The notes under the pieces: model-generated
The model's database searches: none
Seen by the model: the letters and a program-made list of their open reading frames with translations, nothing else
Told to the model about the DNA's origin: nothing
Position numbers and translations under genes: made by a program
Shown: piece by piece, positions 1 to 7,942 of the stretch
Numbering within the stretch: the first letter of the stretch is position 1
Layout of the letters: every line of letters begins with the position of its first letter
Source of the DNA: DASPTH01 sp046727575
Lineage (GTDB): Bacteria > Actinomycetota > Acidimicrobiia > IMCC26256 > DASPTH01
Assembly (NCBI GenBank): GCA_046727575.1
Contig: JBKPCV010000094.1
Span: 1 to 45,366 of the forward strand
DNA length: 45,366 nucleotides
Reading direction: 5' to 3'

Positions 1-210
1 TCGACGCAGTTGCCCGGAAGCCCCGATTGCGCGGTGAAGTGGAAAGGCTCGGTCGACCGTTTTGTCGACAGTCATGGCGTCCGACACACGAGCGAGGAGC
101 TCGACCGATACGAGTCGTTCGTCGACCCGGCCGGCCAGAACAAGGGCATCCTGTTCGTCGACCTGCGCAAGGAGCAGCCGGCCCCGCAACCGGCGACCGC
201 CCCGAACTGA
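1..210 (+). CDS. C-terminal end of an unidentified protein (partial)
   Basis: An open frame enters from the left edge in frame 1 and ends at a TGA at 208-210, giving about 69 residues of a C-terminus. I do not recognise the family. The visible part contains a single Cys (SPDCAVKW), a charged stretch around HTSEELDRYESF, then a hydrophobic strand (KGILFVDLR), and finishes with a Pro/Ala-rich tail (PAPQPATAPN) typical of an unstructured end. It is convergent with pcrA, and a hairpin lies between the two genes. A TTG at 10 could be used as a start, but the frame is open to the window edge, so a truncated longer gene is more likely. Confidence 0.5.
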   Translation, partial: STQLPGSPDCAVKWKGSVDRFVDSHGVRHTSEELDRYESFVDPAGQNKGILFVDLRKEQPAPQPATAPN

Positions 211-306
211 TCCCCGCGGAGCTGCAGCTGCGCCGGGCGCCCGCGCTGGCCCCCCCTTCCCGCTCTTGACGGCTTCGCCGTCGGGCCGCTCGGGCCACGC
301 CTCGCT

Positions 307-329
307 GCGCCGCACGATTCGTGCGGCGC
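307..329. terminator. Bidirectional hairpin between convergent genes
   Basis: A 10-bp perfect inverted repeat (GCGCCGCACG / CGTGCGGCGC) with a 3-base loop lies between the end of the plus-strand partial gene (210) and the end of pcrA (341). There is no clear T-run on either side, so it resembles the U-poor terminators of GC-rich actinomycetes. The rest of 211-340 shows no gene. Confidence 0.45.
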
Positions 330-340
330 GGGCGCTCGTC

Positions 341-3070
341 TCAGAGCTTCTGGAGCGGCGCCCACGCGAGGAGCAGGCGCTTCTCGCCGATGTCGCGGAA
401 GTTCACGACGGCCTCCGTCCGGTCACCGTCGCCGATCAGCTCCAGTACGACACCCTCGCCGAACTTCTCGTGGGTGACGTCGTCGCCGACCCGCAAGCCC
501 AGAGTCTCGGCGCCGCGGGCTCCTGCCGCCGCGGAAGCCGCGATGGCGGCGTCGACCACCGCCTCGCGATGTGAACGCCCGCGCCCAACCGGCCGCGCGC
601 TCTCGCGCGCGTGCAGCAACTCCTCGGGGATCTCGGACAGGAACCGGCTGGGCGGGTAGTAGTCGGTCGAGCCGAAAAGCATCCTGGACCACGCATGGCA
701 CAGATAGAGACGCTCCCGCGCTCGGGTGATGCCGACGTAGCAGAGGCGGCGCTCCTCCTCGAGCTCGTCGGGGTCGCCGAGGCTGCGCAGGTGCGGGAAC
801 ACGCCGTCTTCGAGGCCGGTCATGAACACCACCGGGAACTCGAGGCCCTTCGCGGAATGGAGCGTCATGAGCGTGACCGCGCTCTGCTCGCCGCTCGCGC
901 CTTCCGCGGTGTCGAGGTCGGTGACAAGGGAGATTGCCTCGAGGAACGCCTGCACCCGCGCGAGGCCGGTAGGGATCCCGACCGGCCCGTCGGTGGAGTC
1001 GGCGGTTCCGACGCCGGCGATTCCGGGGAGCCCGGTGAGGTCGCCGTCGTCGAGCGCGTCGTCGAACTCGCGACAGACGCCGATGAGCTCCTGCAGGTTC
1101 TCGATCCGCCCTTGCGCTTCGATCGAACGCTCGGCTTCGAGCTCCGCGACGTACCCGGTCTCTTCGAGCACCGACTCGACGGTGGCAGCCACCCCGCCCG
1201 TCGACGCGTGCTCGAACAGCTCCACGAGCTCGAGCAGGTCCCCGATGCCGCCGAGCGCCTTGCCGCTCACGCCCGCGGACGCCGCCTCCCCCAGCGCGTC
1301 ACGGAACGTGAGCCCCGCCCCGTGCGCGTACGCGGCCACCCGGTTCACCGAAGTCTCACCGACGCCCCGCTTCGGAGTGTTGACGACGCGCCGCCAGCTC
1401 ACTTCGTCGTCGGGGTTCACGAGCGCGCGCAGGTAGGCGAGGAGGTCCTTCACTTCTCGACGGTCGTAGAACTTGACGCCGCCGACCACGCGATACGGAA
1501 CGCCGGCGCGCACCAGCTGTTCTTCGATCACGCGGCTTTGCGCGTTGGTCCGGTAGAAGACGGCGACGTCGTTGAACCGGTAGCCCTCGCTCTCGACGAG
1601 TCGCATCGTCTCACCCACGACGTACGCGGCCTCGTCGTGCTCGTCCTCAGCGTGGTATCGGATGATGAGCTCCCCGCCGATTTGTTCGGTCCAGAGTTGC
1701 TTGGGACGGCGCGCCGCGTTGTTGGCGATGACGGCGTTGGCGGCATCGAGGATCCGCTGCGTAGACCGGTAGTTCTGTTCGAGCACGAAGACGGTCGCGT
1801 CAGGGAACGCCTCCTCGAACCGCATGAGGTTCCGGTAATCGGCCCCGCGGAACTTGTAGATGGAGTTGTGCGTGACCAAGCCCTCGGCTACGAAGTTGTG
1901 CGTTCGCTCCACGTCGAGGTCGTAGACGCGTTCACCAACTTGGACGCGTTCGACCCAGCTGACGATGTCCGGCTTCCCTCCCTCCAGCATCACCATCCCG
2001 GTTCGCACGGAGGACGCCGCGATCCAGTTCTCCGCATCTGCCAATTGCGCGTCAAATGGAACGCCCAGCGTTCCATTTGACGCGCGATCAGCCGCGAAGT
2101 GCACGTGATCGGGCGTCGACACGATCCGACGACCGCTCTCGGTCGTGATCTCGATTCCCATCGGCGCGGTAGATCGGTGCACGCGGTTGACTCGCGCAGG
2201 GCGGAAGTCGCCACTGCCGTAGCACGAGAGCACCTCGTCGCCGACGCGGACGAGCTCGATGGGCCGGGTGGCTCCGTCACCCATGGTGACCCGCGTGCCT
2301 GCGACGAGGCACTGATCCGTGTCTCCGACGACGAGTACGTTGCGGTGCTCCTCGATGAGCAGGCGTACGAGCTCCCACTGGGCGATGTTCGTGTCCTGGA
2401 ACTCGTCGACCAGAACTTGGTTGAAGCGCTGGCGCCAGCGGGCGAGCGCGTCGGCGTGCTCGCGGAACAACCGCACCGTGAGCGTGAGGAGGTCGTCGAA
2501 GTCGACCGCCGACGCGTCCAACAGCCGCCGCTGGTATTCGCCGTACACCTCGGCGATCCGGTGCTCGGGCGGCGTGAAGGCGCGTTCGGCGGCGTCTTCG
2601 GGCGTGACCAACTCGTTCTTCAAGGCGGAGATCGCACCGTGCAGCCGGCGGGCCGGGAAGCGCTTGGGGTCGAGGTCGAGGTCTCGGCGCACGTAGTCGG
2701 TGAGGCGAACGGCGTCGGCCTGGTCGTAGATCGAGAACGCCGAGCGGTAGCCGAGTAGCGGCGCCTCGCGTCGCAGGATCCGGGCGCAGGCCGAGTGGAA
2801 GGTGGAGACCCACATCCGGTGCGCGACCGGGCCCACCAGGCCGGCGACCCGCTCCTTCATCTCGCCGGCGGCCTTGTTCGTGAACGTGATCGCGAGGAGG
2901 CCGAAGGGCGACACCCGCTTCTCGGCGACGAGGAACGCGACGCGATGGGTGAGCACCCGGGTCTTGCCGCTCCCGGCGCCCGCGACCACGAGGATCGGCC
3001 CGTCCGGGGCCGACACGGCCTCCCGCTGTACCGGGTTGAGCCCCTCGAGCAGCGTGTCGGTGTCGCTCAC
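341..3070 (-). CDS. pcrA: ATP-dependent DNA helicase PcrA/UvrD, interrupted by a mini-intein
   Basis: Superfamily 1A 3'-5' DNA helicase acting in excision repair and at stalled replication forks. The precursor has 909 aa; removing the 149-aa intein (residues 254-402) leaves 760 aa, a normal length for the family. Visible motifs: Walker A GAGSGKT (31-37), Walker B VDEFQD (221-226), motif III VVGDTDQ joined across the intein to SIYKFRGAD, motif IV QNYRST, motif V with TLHSAKGLEFPVV, and motif VI with LCYVGITRARERL. The last 50 residues (from about VTHEKFGEGVVLELIG) are the Tudor-like C-terminal domain that contacts RNA polymerase in Gram-positive PcrA. The start is GTG at 3070, six bases behind a TACGAT box, so the transcript may be leaderless. 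It is the last minus-strand gene of the window. Confidence 0.96.
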   Translation of the reverse strand: MSDTDTLLEGLNPVQREAVSAPDGPILVVAGAGSGKTRVLTHRVAFLVAEKRVSPFGLLAITFTNKAAGEMKERVAGLVGPVAHRMWVSTFHSACARILRREAPLLGYRSAFSIYDQADAVRLTDYVRRDLDLDPKRFPARRLHGAISALKNELVTPEDAAERAFTPPEHRIAEVYGEYQRRLLDASAVDFDDLLTLTVRLFREHADALARWRQRFNQVLVDEFQDTNIAQWELVRLLIEEHRNVLVVGDTDQCLVAGTRVTMGDGATRPIELVRVGDEVLSCYGSGDFRPARVNRVHRSTAPMGIEITTESGRRIVSTPDHVHFAADRASNGTLGVPFDAQLADAENWIAASSVRTGMVMLEGGKPDIVSWVERVQVGERVYDLDVERTHNFVAEGLVTHNSIYKFRGADYRNLMRFEEAFPDATVFVLEQNYRSTQRILDAANAVIANNAARRPKQLWTEQIGGELIIRYHAEDEHDEAAYVVGETMRLVESEGYRFNDVAVFYRTNAQSRVIEEQLVRAGVPYRVVGGVKFYDRREVKDLLAYLRALVNPDDEVSWRRVVNTPKRGVGETSVNRVAAYAHGAGLTFRDALGEAASAGVSGKALGGIGDLLELVELFEHASTGGVAATVESVLEETGYVAELEAERSIEAQGRIENLQELIGVCREFDDALDDGDLTGLPGIAGVGTADSTDGPVGIPTGLARVQAFLEAISLVTDLDTAEGASGEQSAVTLMTLHSAKGLEFPVVFMTGLEDGVFPHLRSLGDPDELEEERRLCYVGITRARERLYLCHAWSRMLFGSTDYYPPSRFLSEIPEELLHARESARPVGRGRSHREAVVDAAIAASAAAGARGAETLGLRVGDDVTHEKFGEGVVLELIGDGDRTEAVVNFRDIGEKRLLLAWAPLQKL
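1865..2311 (-). other. Mini-intein in PcrA helicase motif III
   Basis: In-frame protein-splicing element of 149 residues. It begins with Cys (CLVAGTRV, block A), carries a block B with the TxxH signature (STPDHVHF), and ends with blocks F/G (VYDLDVERTHNF ... GLVTHN) followed by Ser as the +1 extein residue. Splicing would rejoin GDTDQ to SIYKFRGAD, restoring helicase motif III exactly. No LAGLIDADG or HNH endonuclease is present, and the element is about the size of a bare Hint splicing fold. Insertion in a conserved ATP-binding motif of a replication or repair enzyme is the usual intein niche. All residues expected for class 1 splicing are present (Cys1, block B Thr/His, penultimate His, terminal Asn, nucleophilic +1), so activity is likely but inferred. 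Confidence 0.93.
2047..2085. repeat. Perfect 18-bp palindrome inside the intein
   Basis: Arms GCGCGTCAAATGGAACGC (2047-2064) and its exact complement (2068-2085) are separated by 3 bases (CCA). The palindrome lies in frame between intein block B and the downstream splicing strands, where larger inteins carry their endonuclease. It encodes a short hydrophilic segment (around SNGTLGVPFDAQ). The arms are AT-richer than the surroundings. Confidence 0.9.
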
Positions 3071-3076
3071 CCGTGC

Positions 3077-3105
3077 ATCGTACCGGCGACCGTACGCGTG
3101 TTCGA
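3077..3105 (-). promoter_or_regulatory. Candidate pcrA promoter with a LexA-box-like site
   Basis: Read on the minus strand, TCGAAC (3105-3100) is followed by 17 bases, then TACGAT (3082-3077), then 6 bases and the GTG start of pcrA. This is the geometry of a leaderless actinobacterial promoter. The upstream hexamer is also the left half of TCGAAC-N4-GTACGG, which resembles the actinobacterial SOS box TCGAAC-N4-GTTCGA with two mismatches in the right half. Control by LexA is an inference. Confidence 0.4.
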
Positions 3106-3170
3106 CGGACAGTGCGCGGCATGTTCCTGCGGGAATGCGGCGAACTCAGCTCTACCTCGATGAGGCGCCC

Positions 3171-3614
3171 TCAGGCTGAGACCTCCAACATCAGCGTCAC
3201 CGGGCCGTCGTTGACGAGCTCGACCTCCATGTGCGCGCCGAACTCGCCGGTGGCGACGTTCGCACCGAGCCCGCGCAGCGCGTCGGCGAAGACATGCACC
3301 AACGGCTCCGCTTGTTCGGGCCGCGCTGCTTGCACCCATGACGGACGCCGGCCCCGCTCGGTGTTGCCGTAGAGCGTGAACTGGCTCACCACCAACAGCT
3401 CACCACCCGCCCCCGCGACGGGCACGTTCATGGTGCCCGCGTCGTCGGGGAACACGCGCAGGTTCCACACCTTGTCGGCCAGCTTGCGGGCAACCGCGGC
3501 GTTGTCGTCGTGCGTCACGCCGACGAACACACACAGCCCGGTCGCGATCTCGCCGACGACCGAGCCGGCGATCCGTACGCGTGCTTCGCTCACGCGCTGC
3601 ACCAGCGCGCGCAT
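3171..3614 (-). CDS. dtd: D-aminoacyl-tRNA deacylase
   Basis: Cytoplasmic proofreading enzyme that hydrolyses D-amino acids (and glycine mischarged on tRNA-Ala) from tRNA. The protein has 147 aa, the standard DTD length. Both signature motifs are intact: SQFTLYG at residues 77-83 and the NDGPVT motif at 135-140, which carries the Gly-cisPro element providing chiral selection. The ATG start at 3614 lies 9 bases behind the stop of the aldolase gene upstream, so the two are probably co-transcribed. About 100 bases separate its end from the pcrA start and hold the putative pcrA promoter. Confidence 0.96.
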   Translation of the reverse strand: MRALVQRVSEARVRIAGSVVGEIATGLCVFVGVTHDDNAAVARKLADKVWNLRVFPDDAGTMNVPVAGAGGELLVVSQFTLYGNTERGRRPSWVQAARPEQAEPLVHVFADALRGLGANVATGEFGAHMEVELVNDGPVTLMLEVSA

Positions 3615-3623
3615 CGTGCGGCG

Positions 3624-4646
3624 CTACGCCGCGGCCTTCTCCAAGTCGGGCTTCCACTGGCCGAAGCGGGCAAGGCTGTTCATACGCGCCCGGTGCAAGT
3701 AGGCCTCCCGTCCCGCTTCGACATTGGCCGGGTCTCCGCGCCAGGCCTTCAACGCGGCTGCCTGCAGAGCACGGCCATACGAGAAGCTGAGCTCCCACGG
3801 GTGCGGGCCGAGCGTGTTCAGGGCGTTCAACCGGGCGGTCGCCTCTTCGTCGGACTGCCCGCCCGAGAGGAAGACGATCCCGGGGACCGCCGCCGGCACG
3901 GTGCGGCGGAAGCACCGAATCGTGGCGTCGGCGATTTTCTCGTCGGACACCTGCGCCGGGCTCTCGTAGCCGGGCAGCACCATGTTGGGCTTCAGGAGCA
4001 GTCCGTCGTACGCACAACGCTGCTCGTAGAGCGAACGGAACACGGCATGCTGTACCGCTTCGGTCACCGCGAACGCCCGCTCGATCGTGTGGGTGCCGTC
4101 CATGAGCACTTCCGGCTCCACGATGGGAACGATGTCAGCCTCCTGGCAGAGCGCGGCGTAGCGCGCCAGCGCGTAGGCGTTCACGTCGATGCAGTTGGCG
4201 GACGGGAGCTCGTCGGTGATGGAGTACGTCGCGCGCCATTTCGCGAACCGGGCGCCGAGCTCCTTGTACTCCGCCAGCCGGTCGCGCAGCCCGTCGAGAC
4301 CCTCGGTCGCCGTCTCGCCATCCGAGAGCGCAAGCGGCTTGGCACCGAGGTCGACCTTGATCCCGGGGATGATGCCCTCGTCCTCGAGCAGCTTGACCAA
4401 CGGCGTGCCGTCGTGGGCCTTTTGACGGATCGTCTCGTCGTAGAGGATGACGCCGCTGATGTACTCACCGGCGCCCTTCGCGGTGAACAGCATCTCGCGG
4501 TAGTCGCGACGATTCTCTTCGGTCGATTCGACCGAGATGGAATCGAAGCGCTTCTTGATCGTGCCGCTGCTCTCGTCGGCTGCGAGGATGCCCTTGCCGG
4601 GGACGACGAGAGCGCGCGCCGTTGCGTTCAGCTCGTTGATGTCCAT
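3624..4646 (-). CDS. Class I fructose-bisphosphate aldolase
   Basis: Glycolytic and gluconeogenic enzyme that reversibly cleaves fructose 1,6-bisphosphate to dihydroxyacetone phosphate and glyceraldehyde 3-phosphate. At 340 aa it belongs to the metal-independent family best known from animals and plants, not the class II enzyme commonest in actinobacteria. The Schiff-base lysine lies in LLLKPNMVLPG (K219). The supporting residues are present: AADES (D24), GIKVDLG (K97), FAKWR (K136) and VEPEV (E177/E179). The ATG at 4646 is only 6 bases downstream of the guaA stop, which suggests a guaB3-guaA-aldolase-dtd transcript. The gene name varies between databases, so none is given. Confidence 0.95.
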   Translation of the reverse strand: MDINELNATARALVVPGKGILAADESSGTIKKRFDSISVESTEENRRDYREMLFTAKGAGEYISGVILYDETIRQKAHDGTPLVKLLEDEGIIPGIKVDLGAKPLALSDGETATEGLDGLRDRLAEYKELGARFAKWRATYSITDELPSANCIDVNAYALARYAALCQEADIVPIVEPEVLMDGTHTIERAFAVTEAVQHAVFRSLYEQRCAYDGLLLKPNMVLPGYESPAQVSDEKIADATIRCFRRTVPAAVPGIVFLSGGQSDEEATARLNALNTLGPHPWELSFSYGRALQAAALKAWRGDPANVEAGREAYLHRARMNSLARFGQWKPDLEKAAA

Positions 4647-4652
4647 GTTTGA

Positions 4653-6245
4653 CTACTCCCACTCAATGGTTCCTGGGGGCTTGCTGGTGATGTCGTAGGC
4701 GACACGGTTCACGCCTGATACCTCGTTGATGATGCGCGATGCCATCCGCTCGAGCACCTCGGCCGGGAGCCGCGCCCAATCGGCCGTCATCGCGTCATCC
4801 GAGGTTACGGCGCGGATCACGATCGGATACTCGTACGTGCGCGCGTCGCCCATCACTCCGACGGTTCGCACGGCCGGGAGCACCGCAAAGCTCTGCCAGA
4901 TCTCGCGGTAGAGCCCCGCCCGACGGATCTCTTCGACGACGATCGCGTCGGCGTGACGCAGGATCTCCAGCCGCTCGGGCGTGATCGCGCCGATGATCCG
5001 CACCGCGAGGCCGGGCCCCGGGAAGGGCTGACGCCACACGATCTCCTCGGGCAGCCCGAGCTCTTCGCCGATCGCACGCACCTCGTCCTTGAACAGGTGG
5101 CGCAACGGCTCCACGAGCTCGAAGTCCATGTCGTCGGGAAGGCCACCGACATTGTGGTGCGACTTGATGGTGGCGTTGTCGTCGCCGCCCGACTCCACGA
5201 TGTCGGGGTACAGCGTGCCCTGCACGAGGAAGCGCGCGTCGGCATGCAACGAGTTGGCCAGGTCGCGCGCGGTTTCCTCGAAGACCCGGATGAATGTCTC
5301 ACCGATGATCCTGCGCTTCTGTTCGGGGTCGATCACGTCGGTGAGCGCGTCGAGGAACCGGTCGGCCGCCTTCACGTGTACGAGGTCGACATGGAACTGA
5401 CGGCGAAACGTCTCCTCGACCTGCACAGCCTCGTCGAGCCGCAACAATCCCGTGTCGACGAACACGCACGTGAGCTGCTCGCCGACGGCTTTGTGTACGA
5501 GCGCGGCGGCCACCGCGGAGTCGACGCCCCCCGAGAGGCCGCAGATCACGCGGTCGGATCCCACCTGCGCGCGCACTTCGGCGACGGCCTGCTCAATGAT
5601 TGAGGTGTTGGTCCATGTCGGCCGGCAGCCGCACACGTCGAAGAGGAAGCGTTTCAGGATCTCCTGGCCTCGTTCGGTGTGGGCCACCTCCGGGTGGAAC
5701 TGCACGCCGTAGACGGCGCGCTCGCGGTCCTCGAGCGCGGCGACGGGAGCGCCGGGTGACGCGGCGGTGACCACGAAGCCGTCGGGAACCTGCGCGATCG
5801 CGTCGCCGTGACTCATCCACACGGTTTGCTCGGTGGGGAGGCCGTCGAACAGCACCGAGAGACCGTCGCCGCGCGTGAGAATGGTGCGGCCGTACTCGCC
5901 GCTGCCGGTGCGCCGGACCTCGCCACCCAGCTGCTGCGCGATCAGCTGGGCGCCGTAGCAGATGCCGAGCACGGGCACGCCCGCGTCGTACAAGGCGGCG
6001 TCGATCGCGGGTGCGTCGGCGACGTGGACCGACGACGGGCCGCCGGAGAGGATGATGCCCTTCGGGCGCCGCGCGAGCATTCCCGCCAGCGACATCGAGC
6101 GCGGCACGATCTCGGAGTAGACGTGCGCCTCACGCACCCGACGCGCGATCAGCTGTGCGTACTGTGCGCCGAAGTCGACGACAAGGATGGTGTCGGTATC
6201 GGGTGACGACCGTTCGGAGACGGAGCCGGTCCGCCGTTCAGGCAC
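4653..6245 (-). CDS. guaA: GMP synthase (glutamine-hydrolysing)
   Basis: Converts XMP to GMP with ATP and glutamine. The N-terminal class I amidotransferase has the nucleophile in GICYGAQ (about Cys96) and the His-Glu pair in FHPE. The ATP-pyrophosphatase domain carries the P-loop GLSGGVDSA. The C-terminal dimerisation domain ends in the typical KPPGTIEWE. The frame is open far upstream, but upstream sequence overlaps guaB3 and has no family similarity. I chose GTG 6245 (530 aa, close to the usual 515-525). A TTG at 6260 overlapping the guaB3 stop (TTGA) is the alternative. The close junction with guaB3 implies coupled expression of guanine-nucleotide genes. Confidence 0.96.
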   Translation of the reverse strand: MPERRTGSVSERSSPDTDTILVVDFGAQYAQLIARRVREAHVYSEIVPRSMSLAGMLARRPKGIILSGGPSSVHVADAPAIDAALYDAGVPVLGICYGAQLIAQQLGGEVRRTGSGEYGRTILTRGDGLSVLFDGLPTEQTVWMSHGDAIAQVPDGFVVTAASPGAPVAALEDRERAVYGVQFHPEVAHTERGQEILKRFLFDVCGCRPTWTNTSIIEQAVAEVRAQVGSDRVICGLSGGVDSAVAAALVHKAVGEQLTCVFVDTGLLRLDEAVQVEETFRRQFHVDLVHVKAADRFLDALTDVIDPEQKRRIIGETFIRVFEETARDLANSLHADARFLVQGTLYPDIVESGGDDNATIKSHHNVGGLPDDMDFELVEPLRHLFKDEVRAIGEELGLPEEIVWRQPFPGPGLAVRIIGAITPERLEILRHADAIVVEEIRRAGLYREIWQSFAVLPAVRTVGVMGDARTYEYPIVIRAVTSDDAMTADWARLPAEVLERMASRIINEVSGVNRVAYDITSKPPGTIEWE

Positions 6246-6256
6246 GGAGCCGGGTG

Positions 6257-7417
6257 TCAACGGCCCATGCCGACGCCCTGCGCGCGCTGGAGCGCCTTGC
6301 CTTCGGTCTGGAGCGACGGAGCCACCATCACCTCCGCCTTCTGGAACTCCTTGAGCGTCTCGTAGCCGGTGGTGGCCATCGAGGTGCGGAGCGCACCGAA
6401 GAGGTTGAGTGAGCCGTCGTTCTCGTGTGCGGGACCGCAGAGGATCTCGTCCAGGGTGGCGCGGCGCCCGGCGTTCACGCGTGCGCCACGCGGCAGGTCG
6501 GCGTGGAACGTGGCCATGCCCCAGTGGTACCCGCGGCCGGGCGCTTCGTAGGCCGCGGCGAGCGGCGAGCCGATCATCACGCCGTCGGCGCCGCACGCGA
6601 TCGCCTTGGCGATGTCGCCGCCGGTGCGCATGCCGCCGTCGGCGATGACGTGGACGTACACACCGGTCTCGTCGAGGTGCCGGATGCGCGCGCCCGCGGC
6701 GTCCGCGATCGCGGTGGCCTGCGGCACACCGATACCCAGCACACCCCGGGTGGTGCATGCATGCCCCGGGCCGACGCCGACGAGCACACCGACCGCGCCG
6801 GTGCGCATGAGGTGCAGTGCGGTGGAGTACGACGCGCAGCCGCCGACGATCACGGGGATCTCGAACTCGCGGATGAACTTCTTCAGGTTGAGGGGCTCGA
6901 CGGTCTTCGAGACGTGTTCAGCGGACACGACCGTTCCCTGGATCACGAGCAGGTCGAGCTCGGCGTCGAGCACGTGCTTGGCGTACCGCTCCACCCGCTG
7001 CGGTGTGAGTGACGCGCACGTGACGACCCCGCTGACCTTGATCTCACGCACCCGGGTGCCGATGAGCTCGGCTTTGATCGGCTCGGCGTAGATCTCCTGC
7101 ATCCGACGCGTTGCCTTCTCCGGCGAGAGCACGGCGATCTCCTCGAAGAGCGGTTCCGGATCCTCGTACCGGGTCCAGAGACCCTCGAGGTTCAGACACG
7201 CGAGCCCGCCGAGCCGGCCGACTTCGATGGCCACACTCGGCGACACGACCCCGTCCATCGCCGCCGCGATCACTGGCAGCTCGAAGCGGAAGGCGTCCAG
7301 CTCCCACGAAATGTCGATATCTTCGGGGTCGCGGGTCCGCCGGCTCGGGACGATCGCGATGTCATCGAGCCCGTAGGCCCGTCGACCCGACTTACCGATG
7401 CCGATCTCGACTTCCAC
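6257..7417 (-). CDS. guaB3: GuaB3 family IMP dehydrogenase-related protein
   Basis: A (beta/alpha)8 oxidoreductase of the IMPDH/GMP reductase superfamily, 386 aa from the start chosen here. It lacks the CBS domains of classical IMPDH. The catalytic Cys is in GPGHACTTRGVLG. The nucleotide-phosphate loop is visible around GGMRTGGDIAKAIACGADGVMIG. GuaB3 of cyanobacteria has been reported to act as a GMP reductase, so a role in purine salvage rather than IMP oxidation is plausible. A GTG at 7423 overlaps a perfect AGGAGG (7423-7428). The in-frame GTG at 7417, five bases behind that ribosome-binding site, is the better start. It overlaps or abuts guaA. No true guaB is seen in the window. Confidence 0.93.
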   Translation of the reverse strand: MEVEIGIGKSGRRAYGLDDIAIVPSRRTRDPEDIDISWELDAFRFELPVIAAAMDGVVSPSVAIEVGRLGGLACLNLEGLWTRYEDPEPLFEEIAVLSPEKATRRMQEIYAEPIKAELIGTRVREIKVSGVVTCASLTPQRVERYAKHVLDAELDLLVIQGTVVSAEHVSKTVEPLNLKKFIREFEIPVIVGGCASYSTALHLMRTGAVGVLVGVGPGHACTTRGVLGIGVPQATAIADAAGARIRHLDETGVYVHVIADGGMRTGGDIAKAIACGADGVMIGSPLAAAYEAPGRGYHWGMATFHADLPRGARVNAGRRATLDEILCGPAHENDGSLNLFGALRTSMATTGYETLKEFQKAEVMVAPSLQTEGKALQRAQGVGMGR

Positions 7418-7453
7418 TCCCACCTCCTGGAAAAGAAGAAGCCTACCGGAGCG

Positions 7454-7942
7454 TCACGAAGGGAGCGGGACCGCCATGAGGTGCGCGAGAAAGCCTGCGA
7501 GGATGCGCGCCGTCGCGCCCCAGATCGTCTCGTCTTCGAGCTCGAAGAAGTGCATCGGCCGGTTCGCCCCGTAGATGTCGCCCCACCGCTCCTCTCGGTG
7601 GACACCGTCGCTCAGCAATTCGGAGATCGGAACGTCGAACACGCGCTCCACCTCGCGTGGATCGGGGGCCAGCATCGGGCGTGCGGCGAGCAGCCCGACG
7701 AACGGCGAGATGAGAAACGGTCCCGCGAACGTGTGCATCGGGTCGAGCTCGCCGATCACCTCGACCGCGTGGTGCGGCAGCCCGATCTCCTCCTCGGCCT
7801 CCCGTAGCGCGGCGTCGCGCGGGCTCTTGTCGACGGTCGGATCGATCTTCCCACCCGGGAACGCGATCTCGCCCTGGTGGTGCAACATCGTCTCGGGACG
7901 TCGCGTCAGCACGAGGCGCGCTTCACCGCCCGCTTCGAACAC
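7454..7942 (-). CDS. Nudix hydrolase, CoA pyrophosphatase (NudL) type
   Basis: Probably hydrolyses CoA or CoA derivatives to 3',5'-ADP and phosphopantetheine. The signature of the family is clear: LTRRPETMLHHQGEIAFPGGKID followed by a Nudix box ending ALREAEEEIGL, and the C-terminal WGATARILAGFL strand. The coordinates use the only conventional start (GTG 7942, 162 aa), but this cuts into the first strand. The same frame continues upstream with family-like sequence (RDAAVLLPVF preceded by a helix LTLAEVRARCADLP) back past 8044 with no ATG, GTG or TTG. The real start may be non-canonical (CTG 8044, or an ATC at 8116 nine bases behind GGAGGA). It lies between groES and guaB3. Confidence 0.85.
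   Translation of the reverse strand: MFEAGGEARLVLTRRPETMLHHQGEIAFPGGKIDPTVDKSPRDAALREAEEEIGLPHHAVEVIGELDPMHTFAGPFLISPFVGLLAARPMLAPDPREVERVFDVPISELLSDGVHREERWGDIYGANRPMHFFELEDETIWGATARILAGFLAHLMAVPLPS

Noticed and set aside
611..2080. 489-residue open frame on the plus strand opposite pcrA
   Set aside because: It mirrors the helicase codons, has the Arg/Val/Glu-rich composition of a GC-rich shadow frame and resembles no family.
341..3070. Frameshift or assembly error splitting PcrA
   Set aside because: The extra 149 residues are in frame with exact intein ends and the flanking helicase motifs join perfectly.
6246..6758. 170-residue N-terminal extension of guaA
   Set aside because: The extra sequence is antiphase within guaB3 and rich in Arg/His; GuaA families begin shortly before ILVVDFGAQY.
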